Shown in pieces: positions 45,480 through 57,330 of a DNA stretch of 64,000 nt. Under the pieces are notes generated by a model that saw nothing but the letters and a program-made list of their open reading frames with translations, searched no databases and was not told where the DNA came from. The first letter of the stretch is position 1. Each line of letters starts with the position of its first letter. A program made the position numbers and the translations under genes. Source of the DNA: Dryococelus australis (taxonomy: Eukaryota; Arthropoda; Insecta; Phasmatodea; Phasmatidae). The DNA is taken from assembly GCA_029891345.1 (NCBI GenBank), contig CM057002.1, positions 16,320,295-16,384,294 of the forward strand, given 5' to 3'.

Positions 45480-48288
45480 ACTGGGTACACCGTGGCGTGA
45501 ACAAACTAAACACAATTTACAGTTTAAGTCCAGTTTTGGCTTGCTGACCAGGCTCTGTAAAGTCTCCACTGATCCCCCACGCTATGCGGGCTGATCAGAC
45601 ACAGGGAGCTGTTTGGGTCACAGATGCCGCCACTGCATGAGCATCCACACAGGAATGGGCGGCAGGTCTAAAGCCACGGTATATCCCAACAATAACAATG
45701 CTCTTGGATAAAGCAATAACTCGAGACCATCGCTCCTTCCTGGGTGAAGGTGTTGCTAGTGGTGTGTAGAAAATATGATGGACCCCTGAAGGGTGCCTGA
45801 AGCAACCTGGATCTAGCAGGCAAACAGACACACAATCTAAGAAATATGAAAGGTAGGAAACAAAAGTATGTTTATTGAAGTCTTAATAAACATGCGATGC
45901 GTGCTACCTCCTGCCAGACAATTGAGTGCTGAAGGTTACTACACTGGCAAGATGTAGGCGACCTGGTTCTAAGTTGTAAAGGGGAAAGATAAATCTAGAT
46001 GGTAAAAATATATTACACTTCAACTGTTCTAGTAAAAGGTGTCTAGAGGAGACAGGTGAAGTTAAAACATATTAGTGAGTGTGTTTGCTGGTCGTCGGGT
46101 TGACTGATCGTCAATGTCCGCAGTAGCCTCTGGGGGCATACTGAATACTTAGAGGTTTTCTCCGGAGGTTCTCAGCATTGACCAGTGCTCTGGTAAGATG
46201 CGGGAGAGAGTCAAGAAGAGAACTGTCCTGAGCCCAGCAGCGTCCAGACTTATATAGGTGAAGCTTGTAGGCTGCCGGCCCTGGTTGACGTGGGAGTTTA
46301 AAAACTCGGGTCAGCAGTAGTCAGCGTTTCTGCTTCGTGCCTCCTCTGTAGCGCTCAGCCTTGCTCGAGTTCCGGGCAGCTTGTAGGCTCTCAGCGTGGG
46401 ATAGGGAGGGGGGGGGGCAGCATGTCTGCCGGGTTGCGTAACCTTCAGGTGACGAGAAATCGCTTATAAGTTCCTGTTGTCTGGTAAAGTAGGCAGCTCA
46501 GAATTCACGTGGAAAATTCTCTCTACTTATTTATTACGTTTGTAGCAGTGGATGTAGGAACCTTAGCGATGAGTCGAAATCGTAGGTGATTAGTAGTAGA
46601 AGCGGCATGCGTCAGAATTATAACTTACAAAAAATTTTTCAACTTCCCTTCAGAATTTTATGTTCATCTGCTAATTAAATAAAAATCTGTAGGGACAAGA
46701 TTATGCAATAGTCAAGTCAGAGTGATCTCCAACTTACATCCAAAACATTTACCCAATTATCTGCTATCCATACCAAATTATCCAAACAGTTTATATCATA
46801 CTGTATTTACAGAAAGCAGGACCACCTGAAAAATAAGAAAGAAAATTTCCTGATATTTTTACTTAGGCCTACAAGAAAAACTATTTTCTTCTAAAATTAT
46901 TTAGGAAATATTGAATAATTTTCCAAACTTATACCTTGGAACTTAAAGGTGTGAAATATAGCCACACTGATCCAAGTACAAACACTTAAAAAAAACTTTA
47001 TTGCTGAGGAGCAAAAGCTAAAAAATGAAATGAAACCAAATTCACTGTCAATGTTGAAACTTGGACAAAGAACTTGTAACCAAATTCTATGCAATACACC
47101 TCAAAACCATTAAAACCAACCACATCACAATTTATATACATATTTATATATAAGTGCAGTTTATTAATCTTTTTTAATTTTCTCTTGAGTGACTTGTACT
47201 GAAACAAAATCAAGATGTCCAGAGCCAAAAAATAATGACCATTGCTTCCACTTGTTACCCCGTGATATTTTGCATGCAAAAATAAGAGCCCTTAACTGTC
47301 TGGATGTATAAATTGGAATAGAAAATTGCTTTACCTTAAGATAAATAAAGTAAGGTCAGACTCAAATACAAATGCACATCACGTCAATGTCAGTTTTCCC
47401 TGCACAAAATTGTAGATTTTTATAAAACTGTGTTATTTTCAAGTTACATACACACAAATAAAGAAAGGACCACAGTAGTGAGTATTAAAATTTATTATAC
47501 TATTTATTATACTACAAAGTAGCCAAAGAAATAAGTAGGCAATATGCCTATTAAACTTCTACACAAAACTTTCTCTTACTAGAACCCACAAACAGAAATT
47601 TGTTCTAAAATTGGGTGCCCACAGAAATTCCATTTTGGAATTCCCTGACTTTTCCATTTCTCCAGGCAGAAACTTACCATTTTCCCCAGACATATTTTCA
47701 TGAACAAAACCTTCCAATAACATATTTTTCCACTGCTGACAGAACAAATATACTATCAGTGAAGTAGACTTAAATAATTACAATGCAAAAGACCAATCAA
47801 GCATGGCTAACATTTTATTCAGCCCATTAATATTTCTCACGATACATGCTGAATTCACACGAGTGCCCATTACAAACACAGAAATACTTTATTTTGTACG
47901 TATAGACCCTGGCAAAGATGTATTGTTGACAGTTCACAAACTTAAAAATTAATATTTCAAGACTCATATGCTACCAATTACATTATCTTGTATTCACACA
48001 ACTAACAACTTCTGAAGAGTAGCAATTATTTAGATTTTCCCTAACCCAAGTGAAAATTCCTTGACATATTAAATCACCTAACACATCCATTTTTCCTGTG
48101 GATGGACATCCTGTTAAAGTACTATGTAAATCTGAATATAACAATACGTAATTTTAAATTAATTATTTTTGCAAATAAGTTATATAATACAATACATTAG
48201 TTAGGTATACATACATTCCTATCCCTTTACTTAAAATTTAATTAACTGAAGTAATTTAAAAAAGGAGCAGAGAGAATATGCAACCTAC
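45480..48288. other. intron of NOL8-like gene, right part
   Basis: 46500-48240 is strongly AT-rich and featureless. 45480-46450 is GC-richer with a G run near 46408. No tRNA-like boxes, no matched repeat ends, no exon in phase. Confidence 0.4.
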
Positions 48289-48536
48289 CATCATCTGAAC
48301 CAAACATTTTCCGTAAACTGAAGGATTCACCATCAGTTTTCTGGAAACTCTTTTTCAATGACTCGCTGACCTTGTAGAATTTTTCTTTTGATACTTTTAA
48401 ATTTGGTTCTGATTTAATTTCAACAGCAGTTTTCTTCTTCTCTGCAGTTCCGTTAGCCATAGGGCTACTGCTCTTCTTTATCTCGTACTTCACGTGGTCA
48501 GGTTTTGTTGGATCAAAGCGTAGCATGGGTTTACTG
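48289..48536 (-). CDS. NOL8: NOL8-like nucleolar protein, exon 4
   Basis: 248 bases between acceptor TTTCTTGTACAG and donor GTAGGT (48283-48288). Its first base completes the valine codon started in exon 3; the last G starts the codon finished in exon 5. It encodes SKPMLRFDPTKPDHVKYE, then a lysine- and serine-rich linker, then VSKEKFYKVSESLKKSF. This order mirrors vertebrate NOL8 as I recall it, where HYDPTKQDHATYE is followed by VSKEMYYNIAMDLKEIF. The DPTK.DH..YE match is one of the strongest pieces of evidence for the assignment. Confidence 0.87.
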
Positions 48537-49579
48537 CTGTACAAGAAAGTTTACCAAAATTCATAGTAGTTCCTTTCCTACACATGTTCAACACTTAAAA
48601 TTTGAACCAGACAATGGAATCACAGTAAAAATTACATAACTTGTTCCAGAACAGTATATATTTGTTAGCTGTCTCCCTCTCTACAATACAATAATACTGT
48701 TCAAAACTACTTCTAACAGTGAAATAGATTACAAAGAGTATGGTGAAAGTAATTCTGCTGGCTATTTCTGCAATTAAAGTTACTTTTTCATTTTCCTTTC
48801 CACCTTTAAACCAATATCACTGACTGAAGATGGACATATAGTTAAACAACTGCGCCCTGGTATCGAGTAAAAGTTCACGAAACAGAAGAATGAGGCTTTT
48901 ATTGCTAGTATGATTACACACTGTAATGAGTGTACGTACCTACTAATAAAAACAACACAGATGCCATTTCGTGCTCAAATAAAAAATTAAATGGTTAAAA
49001 TGGCATGTATAGAAGAACTTTTAGCATTGCCAAAAAAAACACAAAAAATTTTATATTACTGACTGAATTATTTATATAAAAAAAAGATATTGGCACCATA
49101 TTTACAAGGACAAAAAACTATGTATCTTATTCTCACTAACTATAGAATGTGAAGTAAATTGGTTTTCTTTGAATATTAGTAAGTTATTGATTTTTTGAAC
49201 ATGATGTATGTTTCACTGAAGCACAAGTAACATAAGAACATATTTAACAAAATATTAGTGATGGGTTGAATGTTCAAATTTTGAACCGAACTCATATTTT
49301 AGGGTTATGCTTGGTTCAGTTCAAAATTGAGTGGCATGTAAAAGATTGGTTATAGTTCGGTTCGAAAAATTTACACAAGTTCGTGTTTGGTTTGAAAATT
49401 TGCCACAAATGAACATAATTTATGAACTTTGAAACAAACTTACTTCACCTCAAAGACATTGAACAATAACAAACAAGGGAAGTGAATCAATATAAATGAC
49501 CAAACAAGTCATTTTTTTGTCACAGTGATGACATTGTATCTTGAACTCTATTGTGTGTAAAATCAGCGTTTTTTTTTTT
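48537..49579. other. intron between exons 3 and 4, left part
   Basis: AT-rich. 49258-49440 has repeated GAACCGAA/TTCGGTTCGAA-type motifs in both orientations and could be a short hairpin element, but I cannot define ends. Confidence 0.35.
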
Positions 49580-51697
49580 AGAGTTGTTCCGATACAGATA
49601 CCGATTTCCCCATACCAAAAATCGATACCAATGCCCTTCGCACTGAATTTTAGAAAAAGTATTACTCTTAATAATACATTAAAAACATTTCTCCTAGGCT
49701 TATTTAAATAAAGTAAATAATTTTTTAAAATACTATATACAATTTGTTGTAATCTGACACATAATGCAAGCTGACCTAAAACTTTCAAATCCTGTGAAAA
49801 TGCAAATAATATGACACCAAATGCAAGTCAAATTTTTAATGTCCCATGCGCACTATCAGCTAAGAGCACACGGAGAAGTTATTGATCGGGCAGTGTCATG
49901 TCTGTTGGTTTACGAGTGAACGGGGGAAGAGAGAGGGATCACCTCTCCACACTGCTACCTGTTGGCGACACCTTGCACATATGGCAAATGTCTGTCTTTT
50001 AAAGTAATTAATGATATTTTACTGCAAAGAAAACTTTTAATTTTGAGACACAAATGAGGTGATTATAACTGATTTCTTCACTGCTTTAATAACAAATCAT
50101 TCAAAATCACATCGGTCTGATTTTCCCTGTCATGAGTTAACACTGCACTCTGCTCTGTGCTTAACCTACCCATTATTAGACGGCTAAAGATGTCGAATAG
50201 GCACTTACATACTGTATTATCAGTTTATTCAAAGATGCAGGTCTACTGAAATAAATTATTATAAATCCTCAGATTCCCTGCAAGAAGTTACTGAAAATGA
50301 AAACTTATAATACAAGTCGCTCAATGTTCAAACAATTTTTTGCTGACAAGTGGTAGAATATATGCTTTTGGGCATATAATTTTATTTGTGAAGATACTGC
50401 TATTTGAGTTAAATAAATATTAAGTTTTAAAGTCATGTTAATTTTACGCCGGATACAATGAAACACCAACCTTACTGAATAAAACGACCTTCACACACAA
50501 AAGAAAACATCTTTTCAAATAATAATTCCTTGTTAAAATGTTTTGCATAACATTTCCAGGTGAAACCATTTGCTTTGAAATACAAGTAATGTTAAGTGCA
50601 ACTATTTTGAGTGACGTATAATCTTGATAAAATCACGTTCACAAGGCAAGGCAAGCCAAGCGGGCATGGCTGAGAGAGGGAGAGAGGGCATGTTTTATCT
50701 TTTGTTCGAAAACAACTTCCCTTCTCTGCAGCATGCTGGCATGTGAGGGGAGGAAGGAAGGTGTGCAGCTGAGAGAGATGGAAAGGCTGGAGAGAGGGGA
50801 AGTAGAAAGCCAGTCTGGCACCAAGACACCACACAGCTGCAGTGTCGACAGACGTGTTGAGAAGACCAAACAACAAATTATTAGTTTTTACATTAATCTG
50901 TGGCGATTGTGATATGTTTGGAAAATATTTTAAATAATTTGGGTGCAAAAAGCCCAAATAAAAAAATTCCAGAAACCTCATTCTCCTACTACTCAACACT
51001 CCCATCTACGTTTTCTTTTTTCTCCTTTATCCTTTTAGCAGTGACAGGCTCGCTTTTTTTTTTGCCGTGATAGAATGTCACACTACAATTATCTAAAAAA
51101 AACTGTGTCACCTCCTCCCTTCTCCGCCTCTGATCCTAGTTCACTAGCCTCTGCCACAGAAACAGAGGGCTTGGCGGAATTATCGACCAGCATCATCTGG
51201 GTGTTACTTGAAGGGAGAAGAAAAAGAGGGGGGTGGGGGTAATCACGTTGCAGCTTTGGTTTGCGGCGTGACAGGATGTCCTTAAGGTTTGGGGGTGGGG
51301 TGGGGGGTGTGCAACCTACACATAACTGAAGGGTCCCTGAGTGAGAAAGAGAGAGAAGTCATGTAAGAGAGAGAGATAGACAACAGACAGTTCCGCCACT
51401 TCCCTCAACATCCTCCGGACAATTTATGGCTACCACTCCCCCTTCCTCTTTTTTTTCGTGCATAGTAGCACCTTCAGAATTTAATACTGCATTTGTTCTT
51501 ATTTTCTTTTTTTTAATGCGCGTCGTATACAAACTAAAATACAGTCATTTTTGTGCATAAAGAAAGTAATATCCTGACTTTATTGTATACAACCGATACT
51601 AAAGTATCGGCCCGATACCATACCCAATACAGATACATCGGGGAAAAGGCTAAGTATCTGCCAATACTGATACTTAGTATCAGTATAGGAACAACCC
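49580..51697. mobile_element. 2.1-kb DNA transposon with GATAC-rich ends, in a NOL8 intron
   Basis: The left end GTTGTTCCGATACAGATACC and right end ACTTAGTATCAGTATAGGAACAAC are imperfect inverted repeats. Both ends carry several GATAC/GTATC repeats (right block 51588-51697). Ends of this kind occur in hAT-type elements. Between them I see GA-rich stretches (51120-51420) and no convincing transposase, so it appears non-autonomous or decayed. An 8-base target duplication could not be set because the left flank is a T run. Confidence 0.6.
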
Positions 51698-51764
51698 ACA
51701 GCATTTTTTATAATTTATAGATGATTGTACTGATGCATGATGCTTACTGACATAGAAGAAAATG

Positions 51765-52990
51765 ACTTTGATTCACCAAAGTGCATCTCTCAAAAGCGCA
51801 TTGGACGGGGTCTGAAAGGTATAGTTACTACCAGAGTGTCTACAGGATAATAACTGGCTGCGGGGAATATTACAGACGTGATAGAGTTATACATTCAATC
51901 ATCAGCACAGTCAGTGATCAAGGCTTAGCACCCCTTCGAGAAGATGTCAAGTTTGAATAAGCCAGTGAGTGAGTCAGCGCTGCCACCCCCGAGCGAGCAT
52001 ATAGTTGAAGGGTGTACCAAGAGATGGCACCACCTATGCTCCAGTACTTCAATGGCCACCAGCAGACAACGCTTCCCTCCGCCCACAGACAAGTTCACAT
52101 TGCACCCCCACTCCAAGGCTCGGTGAGGCCTGAGATGGTGTTATATGTACTCATGCACAGGTTGATATTGCCAGTTGTTGCTTGGCTCTTCTGAGAGCCA
52201 CATCAGCCGGCAGTTTGCTGCACTGCCTCACACGTTGGAGCTCTCTGACCCCTAAGTCACCTAGACACCCAGAAGCTCTTTAGCATCGTCGCCGCCTACC
52301 ACTGGAACTAGGCATTGAGCCAATCAACGATGAAGGCACAGCTCCACCAACCAGACTGAGCAAGGTGGTGCACTGGTAACTCACTGGACTTGCATTCTGG
52401 AGGACACGGGTTCGATTCCCGGTCCGGCCATCCTGATTTCGGTTTTCCATGGTTTTCTGAAATCATTCCAGGCAAATGCTGGGATGGGTCCCAAACTAAG
52501 GCCATGGCCGATTCCTTCCCCAATTCCTTTTCCCTGTGCAACTTGCACCATCTCTAATGATTTTGCTGTCGACGAGACGTTGAGCCCACTTACCTACCTA
52601 CCAACCTACTTTCCACCAACCAGCACGAGTGGGCTGGATGCCCACCAGCCACAATCGAGTACGCCTCTCCACCGAGCCGCCCAGCGGACGCAGTCGCCAC
52701 CAACCAGCTGGGACAGCTCGACATTGGAACAGCACCGACGAGCACCCGTGACCAGCAATGGGAGGTAAGCCAACATCTACACCAAAACCATGCACTCGCG
52801 AACCAAATATTAGCACAGCTAGGCTTTGAGCCAAGCCGGCGAACTACCCGCCAATGTTATATAAAGATACCACAAAGGCCAAGCACCAGATTTTACAGAC
52901 CCCGCCACATTAGGGTCTGTACCCCCTTGCACCTGCGCACCTGATCTAGCGCAGAACTAAGAATCTCCTAACTATTGAGAGGTGGCGTGC
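51765..52990 (+). repeat. long dispersed repeat R3, copy 2, split by a SINE
   Basis: Counterpart of 36130-37820 in the same orientation. It carries AAAGCGCATTGGACGGGGTC, GAGAGCCACATCAGCC and ATCGTCGCCGCCTACC. The copy is interrupted by SINE S2 at 52353-52588. It lies in the intron between exons 3 and 4 of the host gene. Confidence 0.55.
52353..52588 (+). mobile_element. SINE S2
   Basis: The tRNA-like head has an A box (AGGTGGTGCACTGGTAACTC), GACTTGCATTCTGGAGGAC and an exact B box (GGTTCGATTCC). The body has GGTTTTCCATGGTTTTCTGA, then CAGGCAAATGCTGGGATGG and CATGGCCGATTCCTTCCCC. It ends CGACGAGACGTTGAGCCC. It is better preserved than the copy at 21505-21734. Confidence 0.9.
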
Positions 52991-53197
52991 TCCTGTCCAT
53001 ATTGTCATGCGTCGTACTACTTTTTATAAATTACTTGTCTTTATGGAGCCTGTAAATAACAATATTATTTTTTATGAAAAAACACAAACACTTTTTTTTA
53101 CTATCATATTGCAGTTTCTCGTAAGATGATATTTACCGGAAATCACACTCATCAAGCAATGCAAGACAACATTCATTATCCTGCCGGGTATACTCAC

Positions 53198-53388
53198 ACA
53201 TTCTTGTGTTTCTTCCTGTCACAGAGTGGGATTTCACGTCCGAGAACACTCCCTAGTATCTTCAGGTTCTGTGTTCGTTCATCTTCTTCCTGTTCACTCA
53301 ACTGCTCAACCTTTGACTGTTCATCTCGAAACCTCTCATCCAGCTTGAAACGTTCGTCGTTTCCATAGCGACTTTGTAATTCCAGAAG
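53198..53388 (-). CDS. NOL8: NOL8-like nucleolar protein, exon 3
   Basis: 191 bases, starting in phase 0 after the acceptor TTGGGTTTTCAG and ending at donor GTGAGTATAC (53191-53197) with two bases of a codon left over. It encodes LLELQSRYGNDERFKLDERF, an acidic coiled stretch (EQEEDERTQNLKILGSVLG), then CDRKKHKNV. Vertebrate NOL8 has LQSRFGTDDRFRMDSRF followed by an acidic region and VVQSVL at this place (from memory). The joint with exon 2, GRK then LLELQSR, reproduces the family's GQKLMDLQSR, supporting the splice choice. Confidence 0.88.
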
Positions 53389-54015
53389 CTGAAAACCCAA
53401 CATAGAGCTTAGCAAGGTACTCAAAAACGGTTTGTTTGGCAATTTCTTGTTTCATGTCAAGGTTACCAGATGTCCTCATTTTAAATATTTTCCTGAACCT
53501 GGAAGGATATTTTGAGGTGACCAACGGCAATAACATACAGGTTTTCAAAGTGATAAAAATAATATGAAATAAACAATTCTCAGTTTTTGCTTGTGCATAG
53601 AACTGGATGCTATTTTTATGAGACAATTCTGGCACATACAAAATGAAATTTGTGTTCTGTAGCAGATAGAGTAGAAAGTGCTTTACACTGTAAGGACAGT
53701 GATAAAAAAAAAAGCAGGCTGAGCACAATTTGTGATCAAATCTATGTAAACTGACTATCTGTGTGTCGAGAAAATTCTAAACCATTATTTATTAAACGTA
53801 AACTAATAATATTCCAAATAGAGTATCTGTTGTGTTTTAGAAATCTCTTAGATACCTTTGTTATCTTTTTAGCCTTTACCCCATAACACCAACAAACTGC
53901 AAAGAGTACATGCACAGTCTGTAATAATGTAGCGTACCCACAACATTATGAATATGCTTGTGAAGTTTACACGAAAACCACAGTAAAAAAAAAAAGAGAA
54001 ACCAACAGCACTAAC
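53389..54015. other. intron between exons 2 and 3
   Basis: A 627-base AT-rich intron with no repeat end or exon that I can see. The open frame on the minus strand at 53336-53728 only overlaps the exon's edge in another frame. Confidence 0.6.
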
Positions 54016-54201
54016 CTTCCGCCCTTTCTCACCCTCAAACTGGCGATTGATGGTGAAACTGTTTTCATCGCCAGAGTCCTCATCAAATAGAGCTGCCCGG
54101 GCAGCTCCCTGACGTTCCGTACCGCTGAGAGGTTTCATAGACTCCTCGTCAGAGTCATCACTATCGAACACTATCTTCTTGTTCAGTGTCTGCTTGCTGT
54201 C
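54016..54201 (-). CDS. NOL8: NOL8-like nucleolar protein, exon 2
   Basis: 186 bases (62 codons), phase 0 at both ends, between acceptor TTTCTTCTGCAG and donor GTTAGT (54011-54015). It begins DSKQTLNKKIVFDSDDSDEES and ends NSFTINRQFEGEKGRK. The two acidic clusters (DSDDSDEE and FDEDSGDEN) followed by a FEGxxGxK motif match the order in vertebrate NOL8, where IIFGSDSE and LFDSSDDDESDSEDD precede PQFEGRAGQK. Serine-acidic clusters of this kind are likely casein kinase 2 sites; that is an inference. Confidence 0.87.
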
Positions 54202-54361
54202 CTGCAGAAGAAAGAAGAAAGGTGTTGAAATTTGCAATTTTGTACATTGGCTCACTGTGCACTTACTGCTCTCTCGCACAAGTAAAAATCCAGCACCATT
54301 CCTAAAATAGACTTCTTTACTTCACTTTGTATAGAAGAGGCAGACAGTCCAGGACATACAT

Positions 54362-54420
54362 GCTGTTGACGGTTCACTGAGCACTTCTGAGCTCAACCTA
54401 TGAAAAAAATTTAACTGCCC
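54362..54420 (+). mobile_element. MITE-A, left-end fragment
   Basis: GCTGTTGACGGTTCACTGAG followed by CACTTCTGA and then a few interior bases. The remainder is lost. Confidence 0.55.
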
Positions 54421-54473
54421 TTACAAGCATACACTAACTGACAAGTATTCAGTAACGACGAAGGGAAAGTATT

Positions 54474-54888
54474 GGCTGTTGACAGTAAAGTGAGCACTTT
54501 TGAAATCAACCATTGGAAAATGTCACTGTCCCTACCTGCATACATTTTAATGGGCACATGTAGTGGCGTGCGCTCAATAAAGTTGGTAACGATGGATGGG
54601 AAGTAGTTCCGTATTTTAATGTTGAATTAAAAGTTTTCGGTTAACATTTGTCAATAGTACAATGATTTATTTTTATTTTTGATTTTTTAATGCATATAAA
54701 TATATGGATTTTAAAATCTGTAAAATATTTACTCTTCAAATAAATTCACACTTTCATTTGACTGATGCATGAACAAAGTGATGAGGCCCATGGCAATGTT
54801 AATTTTACATAAAGCGGCAGAATACACAACATGCATACAAGTAGATCCTAAGCAGGACTTAAAGTGTTCATTTTTCCATGAACAACCT
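54474..54888. mobile_element. MITE-A copy (415 bp) in a NOL8 intron
   Basis: Left end GGCTGTTGACAGTAAAGTGA, then GCACTTTTGAAATC. Right end CATTTTTCCATGAACAACC, followed by TATAG. Interior AATAAAGTTGGTAACGATGG and AAGTAGATCCTAAGCAGG are shared with the other copies. Confidence 0.87.
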
Positions 54889-54892
54889 ATAG

Positions 54893-55252
54893 TTCCATGT
54901 CTTAATGTTGAATTAAAAGTGTCAGGTAAACATTTGTGAACAGTGAAATTATTTCTCTCACTTTATGTGTTTTTAATGTTTAGTTATAAGTATATGAATT
55001 AGCAAATTTGTAAAATATTTATATACTTTACTAATAATTTCCCAGTTTCACTATACCAATGCACGAATGAAATTGTGATGGCATTACATCAATCTTCGAG
55101 TGCCTGCATTGAGGATACCCATGCCATTTACTGATGGTTCTATGAGACCTACGTGGATGATCATGGACGTGGCAATGTTAATTTTACGCAATATGCATAC
55201 AAGTAGATCTTAAGAACTGCTTTTAAAAGTGCCCAGTTTACCATGAACAGTC
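54893..55252 (+). mobile_element. MITE-A, 5'-truncated copy
   Basis: It starts directly after the preceding copy, inside the family interior (TCTTAATGTTGAATTAAAAG). It ends AAAAGTGCCCAGTTTACCAT then GAACAGTC, followed by TA. Two copies lying this close suggest nested or tandem insertion. Confidence 0.78.
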
Positions 55253-56687
55253 TATACAATATTTTAGCATATAATCATCGATTCTGCACATCAGTCACAC
55301 CATTATTTTCAAGTGCTGGAAAAAGTGGAAACCTTGTTTTGAGCAGCAAGACACGTTTTTTTCTGCAACACAGTATACACTGCCTGGAATAGTCTGCATA
55401 TACTTGGGAAGGTTCAGAACAGCAGCTGTCGTTTCATGTAACTATCCTGAAGCAAGCAGTATTACCAGCATGATGGCAATGGTATGTAGTGTGAGCGATT
55501 GTTGTGTGTGGTTTGAAGTTGCCTCCCGAGGCTTCCAATTACTGGAATGCACTCGGTGTATACTAGCAGAGTGGAGTATGTTCCAGTTCACCTGCATTCA
55601 CACTGGGTGCAATGGATGCAGTTTACGCAGCACTGCCTCTATAGTTAGTGCTGCAGTTTGGAGTGCAGCCAACAAACGAGAACTCTTCGGGCATTCACGC
55701 AATAATTGCACTTTTGTAGTTTTCTGGCTGTACGGTGCAGTCAAGTGGAAGTCCCTGAATGCAGGTAGGATGCTGCATGGAGGTTATCTGCCTCCCACCT
55801 GGCCAATCGTGAGAGGAAGTAACACCGCACAAGTTGCTAGGAAACCATCTTTCCATGTGCTCGGTATGCAAGGGCACGAAGCGACGCAGTGCTGAGAAAT
55901 AACCAAGCATGCATAGGCAGCAGAAGCAGTCACCACTTTGAGCTGAAGGAGAGGACAACACAACTGAAAGCTGTAATGGTTGCTCTGCACTGCACTTACT
56001 GCCATTGACTGTTTGTCCAAATTATTTATTTTTTAAGGCCAACATGCAGAATTTTTTTTACCAAGAACGGATGTCAAATACTGACTGAAAACTAGTACTA
56101 CAGGTTTTTTTTTTTTTCTCAGCTACTCAGTAATGGTACATGTAACCGCTCTCCTTTTGAAATCAGTTACTGTATAAGAAAATACAGTAATCATATTACT
56201 CTGTAAAGTAAAAGAAAGTACTAAGCAGATAATAGGTAATTGTGACACAATATGTAAAACATTTTCAATAAAATTTGTGTAACATAATATGAATTTAATA
56301 CAAAATTTAAACACCATCTTAATCAACTGTTGAAGAAAATAATTCTTCATAAAAAAACTGCAATAGTTCACAATATTTCCTGTTAGCTCATGGTTGTCTT
56401 CTGTGGTTCTAATATAAATGTAATCTCTCTTCACAGCATCCCATTCCTGTTAACTCTAATGTTTTTTTCTAGTATTGATTGTTGCACACGTCCCCTTTAA
56501 CTTCATATAAAATAGCATGGCGAAACCCATTCCAAGAACATTTGCTATTATATCTAAATTAATATTAACAAATTTATTTCACATAGTCAATGGTGAAACA
56601 TGAATATGATAGCTCTAAATGGCAAAAACTCGCAATGCTCTGAACATTCTCATGCAGCATAAGCACATCCCACAGGCTGCTACTTAC
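55253..56687. other. intron between exons 1 and 2, remainder
   Basis: A 163-codon plus-strand open frame at 55404-55895 lies here, antisense to the host gene. It is cysteine- and serine-rich but has no family motif, and I treat it as chance. T and A runs lie near 56105. Confidence 0.5.
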
Positions 56688-56914
56688 CACTGATGCCAGT
56701 GCACACTGGATCAACTTCTTCTGTTCATTAAATATTCTCTTTTTCTCATCGAGTGACTTCAGTCTTCTCTGCTCAGATAAAGATTGCTGTTTCATTGTCG
56801 CTGTTGCTTTAAAGGTTGTACCATTGCTGACTGCCTTGTGCTCTTGTTTTTTAAGTGACTTGAATGATGTTTCAGCTTGTGAACCTTTTACTTGGTTCTT
56901 TCTCCACGGACTGC
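56688..56914 (-). CDS. NOL8: NOL8-like nucleolar protein, first exon visible in the window
   Basis: 227 bases between acceptor TTTATATGTAACAG and donor GTAAGTA (56681-56687). It starts with two bases finishing a codon from an exon outside the window and ends in phase 0. It encodes GSPWRKNQVKGSQ, a lysine/serine-rich linker, and SLSEQRRLKSLDEKKRIFNEQKKLIQCALASV. This last helix matches the NEKRLAALEARQKAKEVQKKLVHNALANL segment I recall from vertebrate NOL8. The six exons total 1322 bases and, with the borrowed first base, make 440 residues and a stop. The N-terminal RRM-type domain expected for the family is not visible up to 64000. Confidence 0.85.
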
Positions 56915-56977
56915 CTGTTACATATAAAACCATTTCATGACTTTAGTTGATATACACTTAACACATCTTAGAAAGTG

Positions 56978-57090
56978 GTGAGTGAGTGTGTGAGTGAGTG
57001 AGTGAGTGAGTGAGTGAGTGAGTGAGAGTGAGTGAGTGAGAGAGAGTGAGTGAGAGTGAGTGAGAGTGAGTGAGAGTGAGTGAGTGAGTG
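56978..57090. repeat. TGAG microsatellite
   Basis: About 28 units of GTGA/GAGT with some GA variants. On the minus strand this is a CTCA/TCAC array exactly at the 3' end of the adjoining SINE S1, so it probably grew from the SINE's tail. Confidence 0.92.
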
Positions 57091-57330
57091 TGAAGAGATT
57101 TGGGTGGCTCTTAACATAGAGGTCTTGAGAGTCAATGAGGGTGAGGTGAGTATGGAGCAGCACCGGAATGAAAGGGCGGGGGAAATGGGAGATCCTAGAG
57201 AAAACCCACCGACCAGCGGCATCATATGGCACAATTCCCACTTGCAAAAATTTGGAGTGATCTAGCCGGGGTTGAATCTGGTTTGCCTTGGTGGGAGGCG
57301 AGCAGGCTAACCAATCAGCCATTGCTGCCA
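57091..57330 (-). mobile_element. SINE S1 with microsatellite tail
   Basis: On the minus strand the head reads ATGGCTGATTGGTTAGCCTG, then CTCGCCTCCCACCAAGGC and a worn B box. The body has GGGTTTTCTCTAGGATCTCC and CTCATTGACTCTCAAGACC and ends AAATCTCTTCACACTCACTC, passing straight into the tetranucleotide array. Confidence 0.87.

Noticed and set aside
50592-51005. 137-codon minus-strand frame inside the GATAC-ended element
   Set aside because: It runs over CT-rich simple sequence; the SLS/LP-rich peptide reflects composition. No transposase motif.
55404-55895. 163-codon plus-strand open frame, the longest in its area
   Set aside because: It lies antisense in a NOL8 intron, is low in typical domain features, and has overlapping frames on the other strand. 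No motif supports it.
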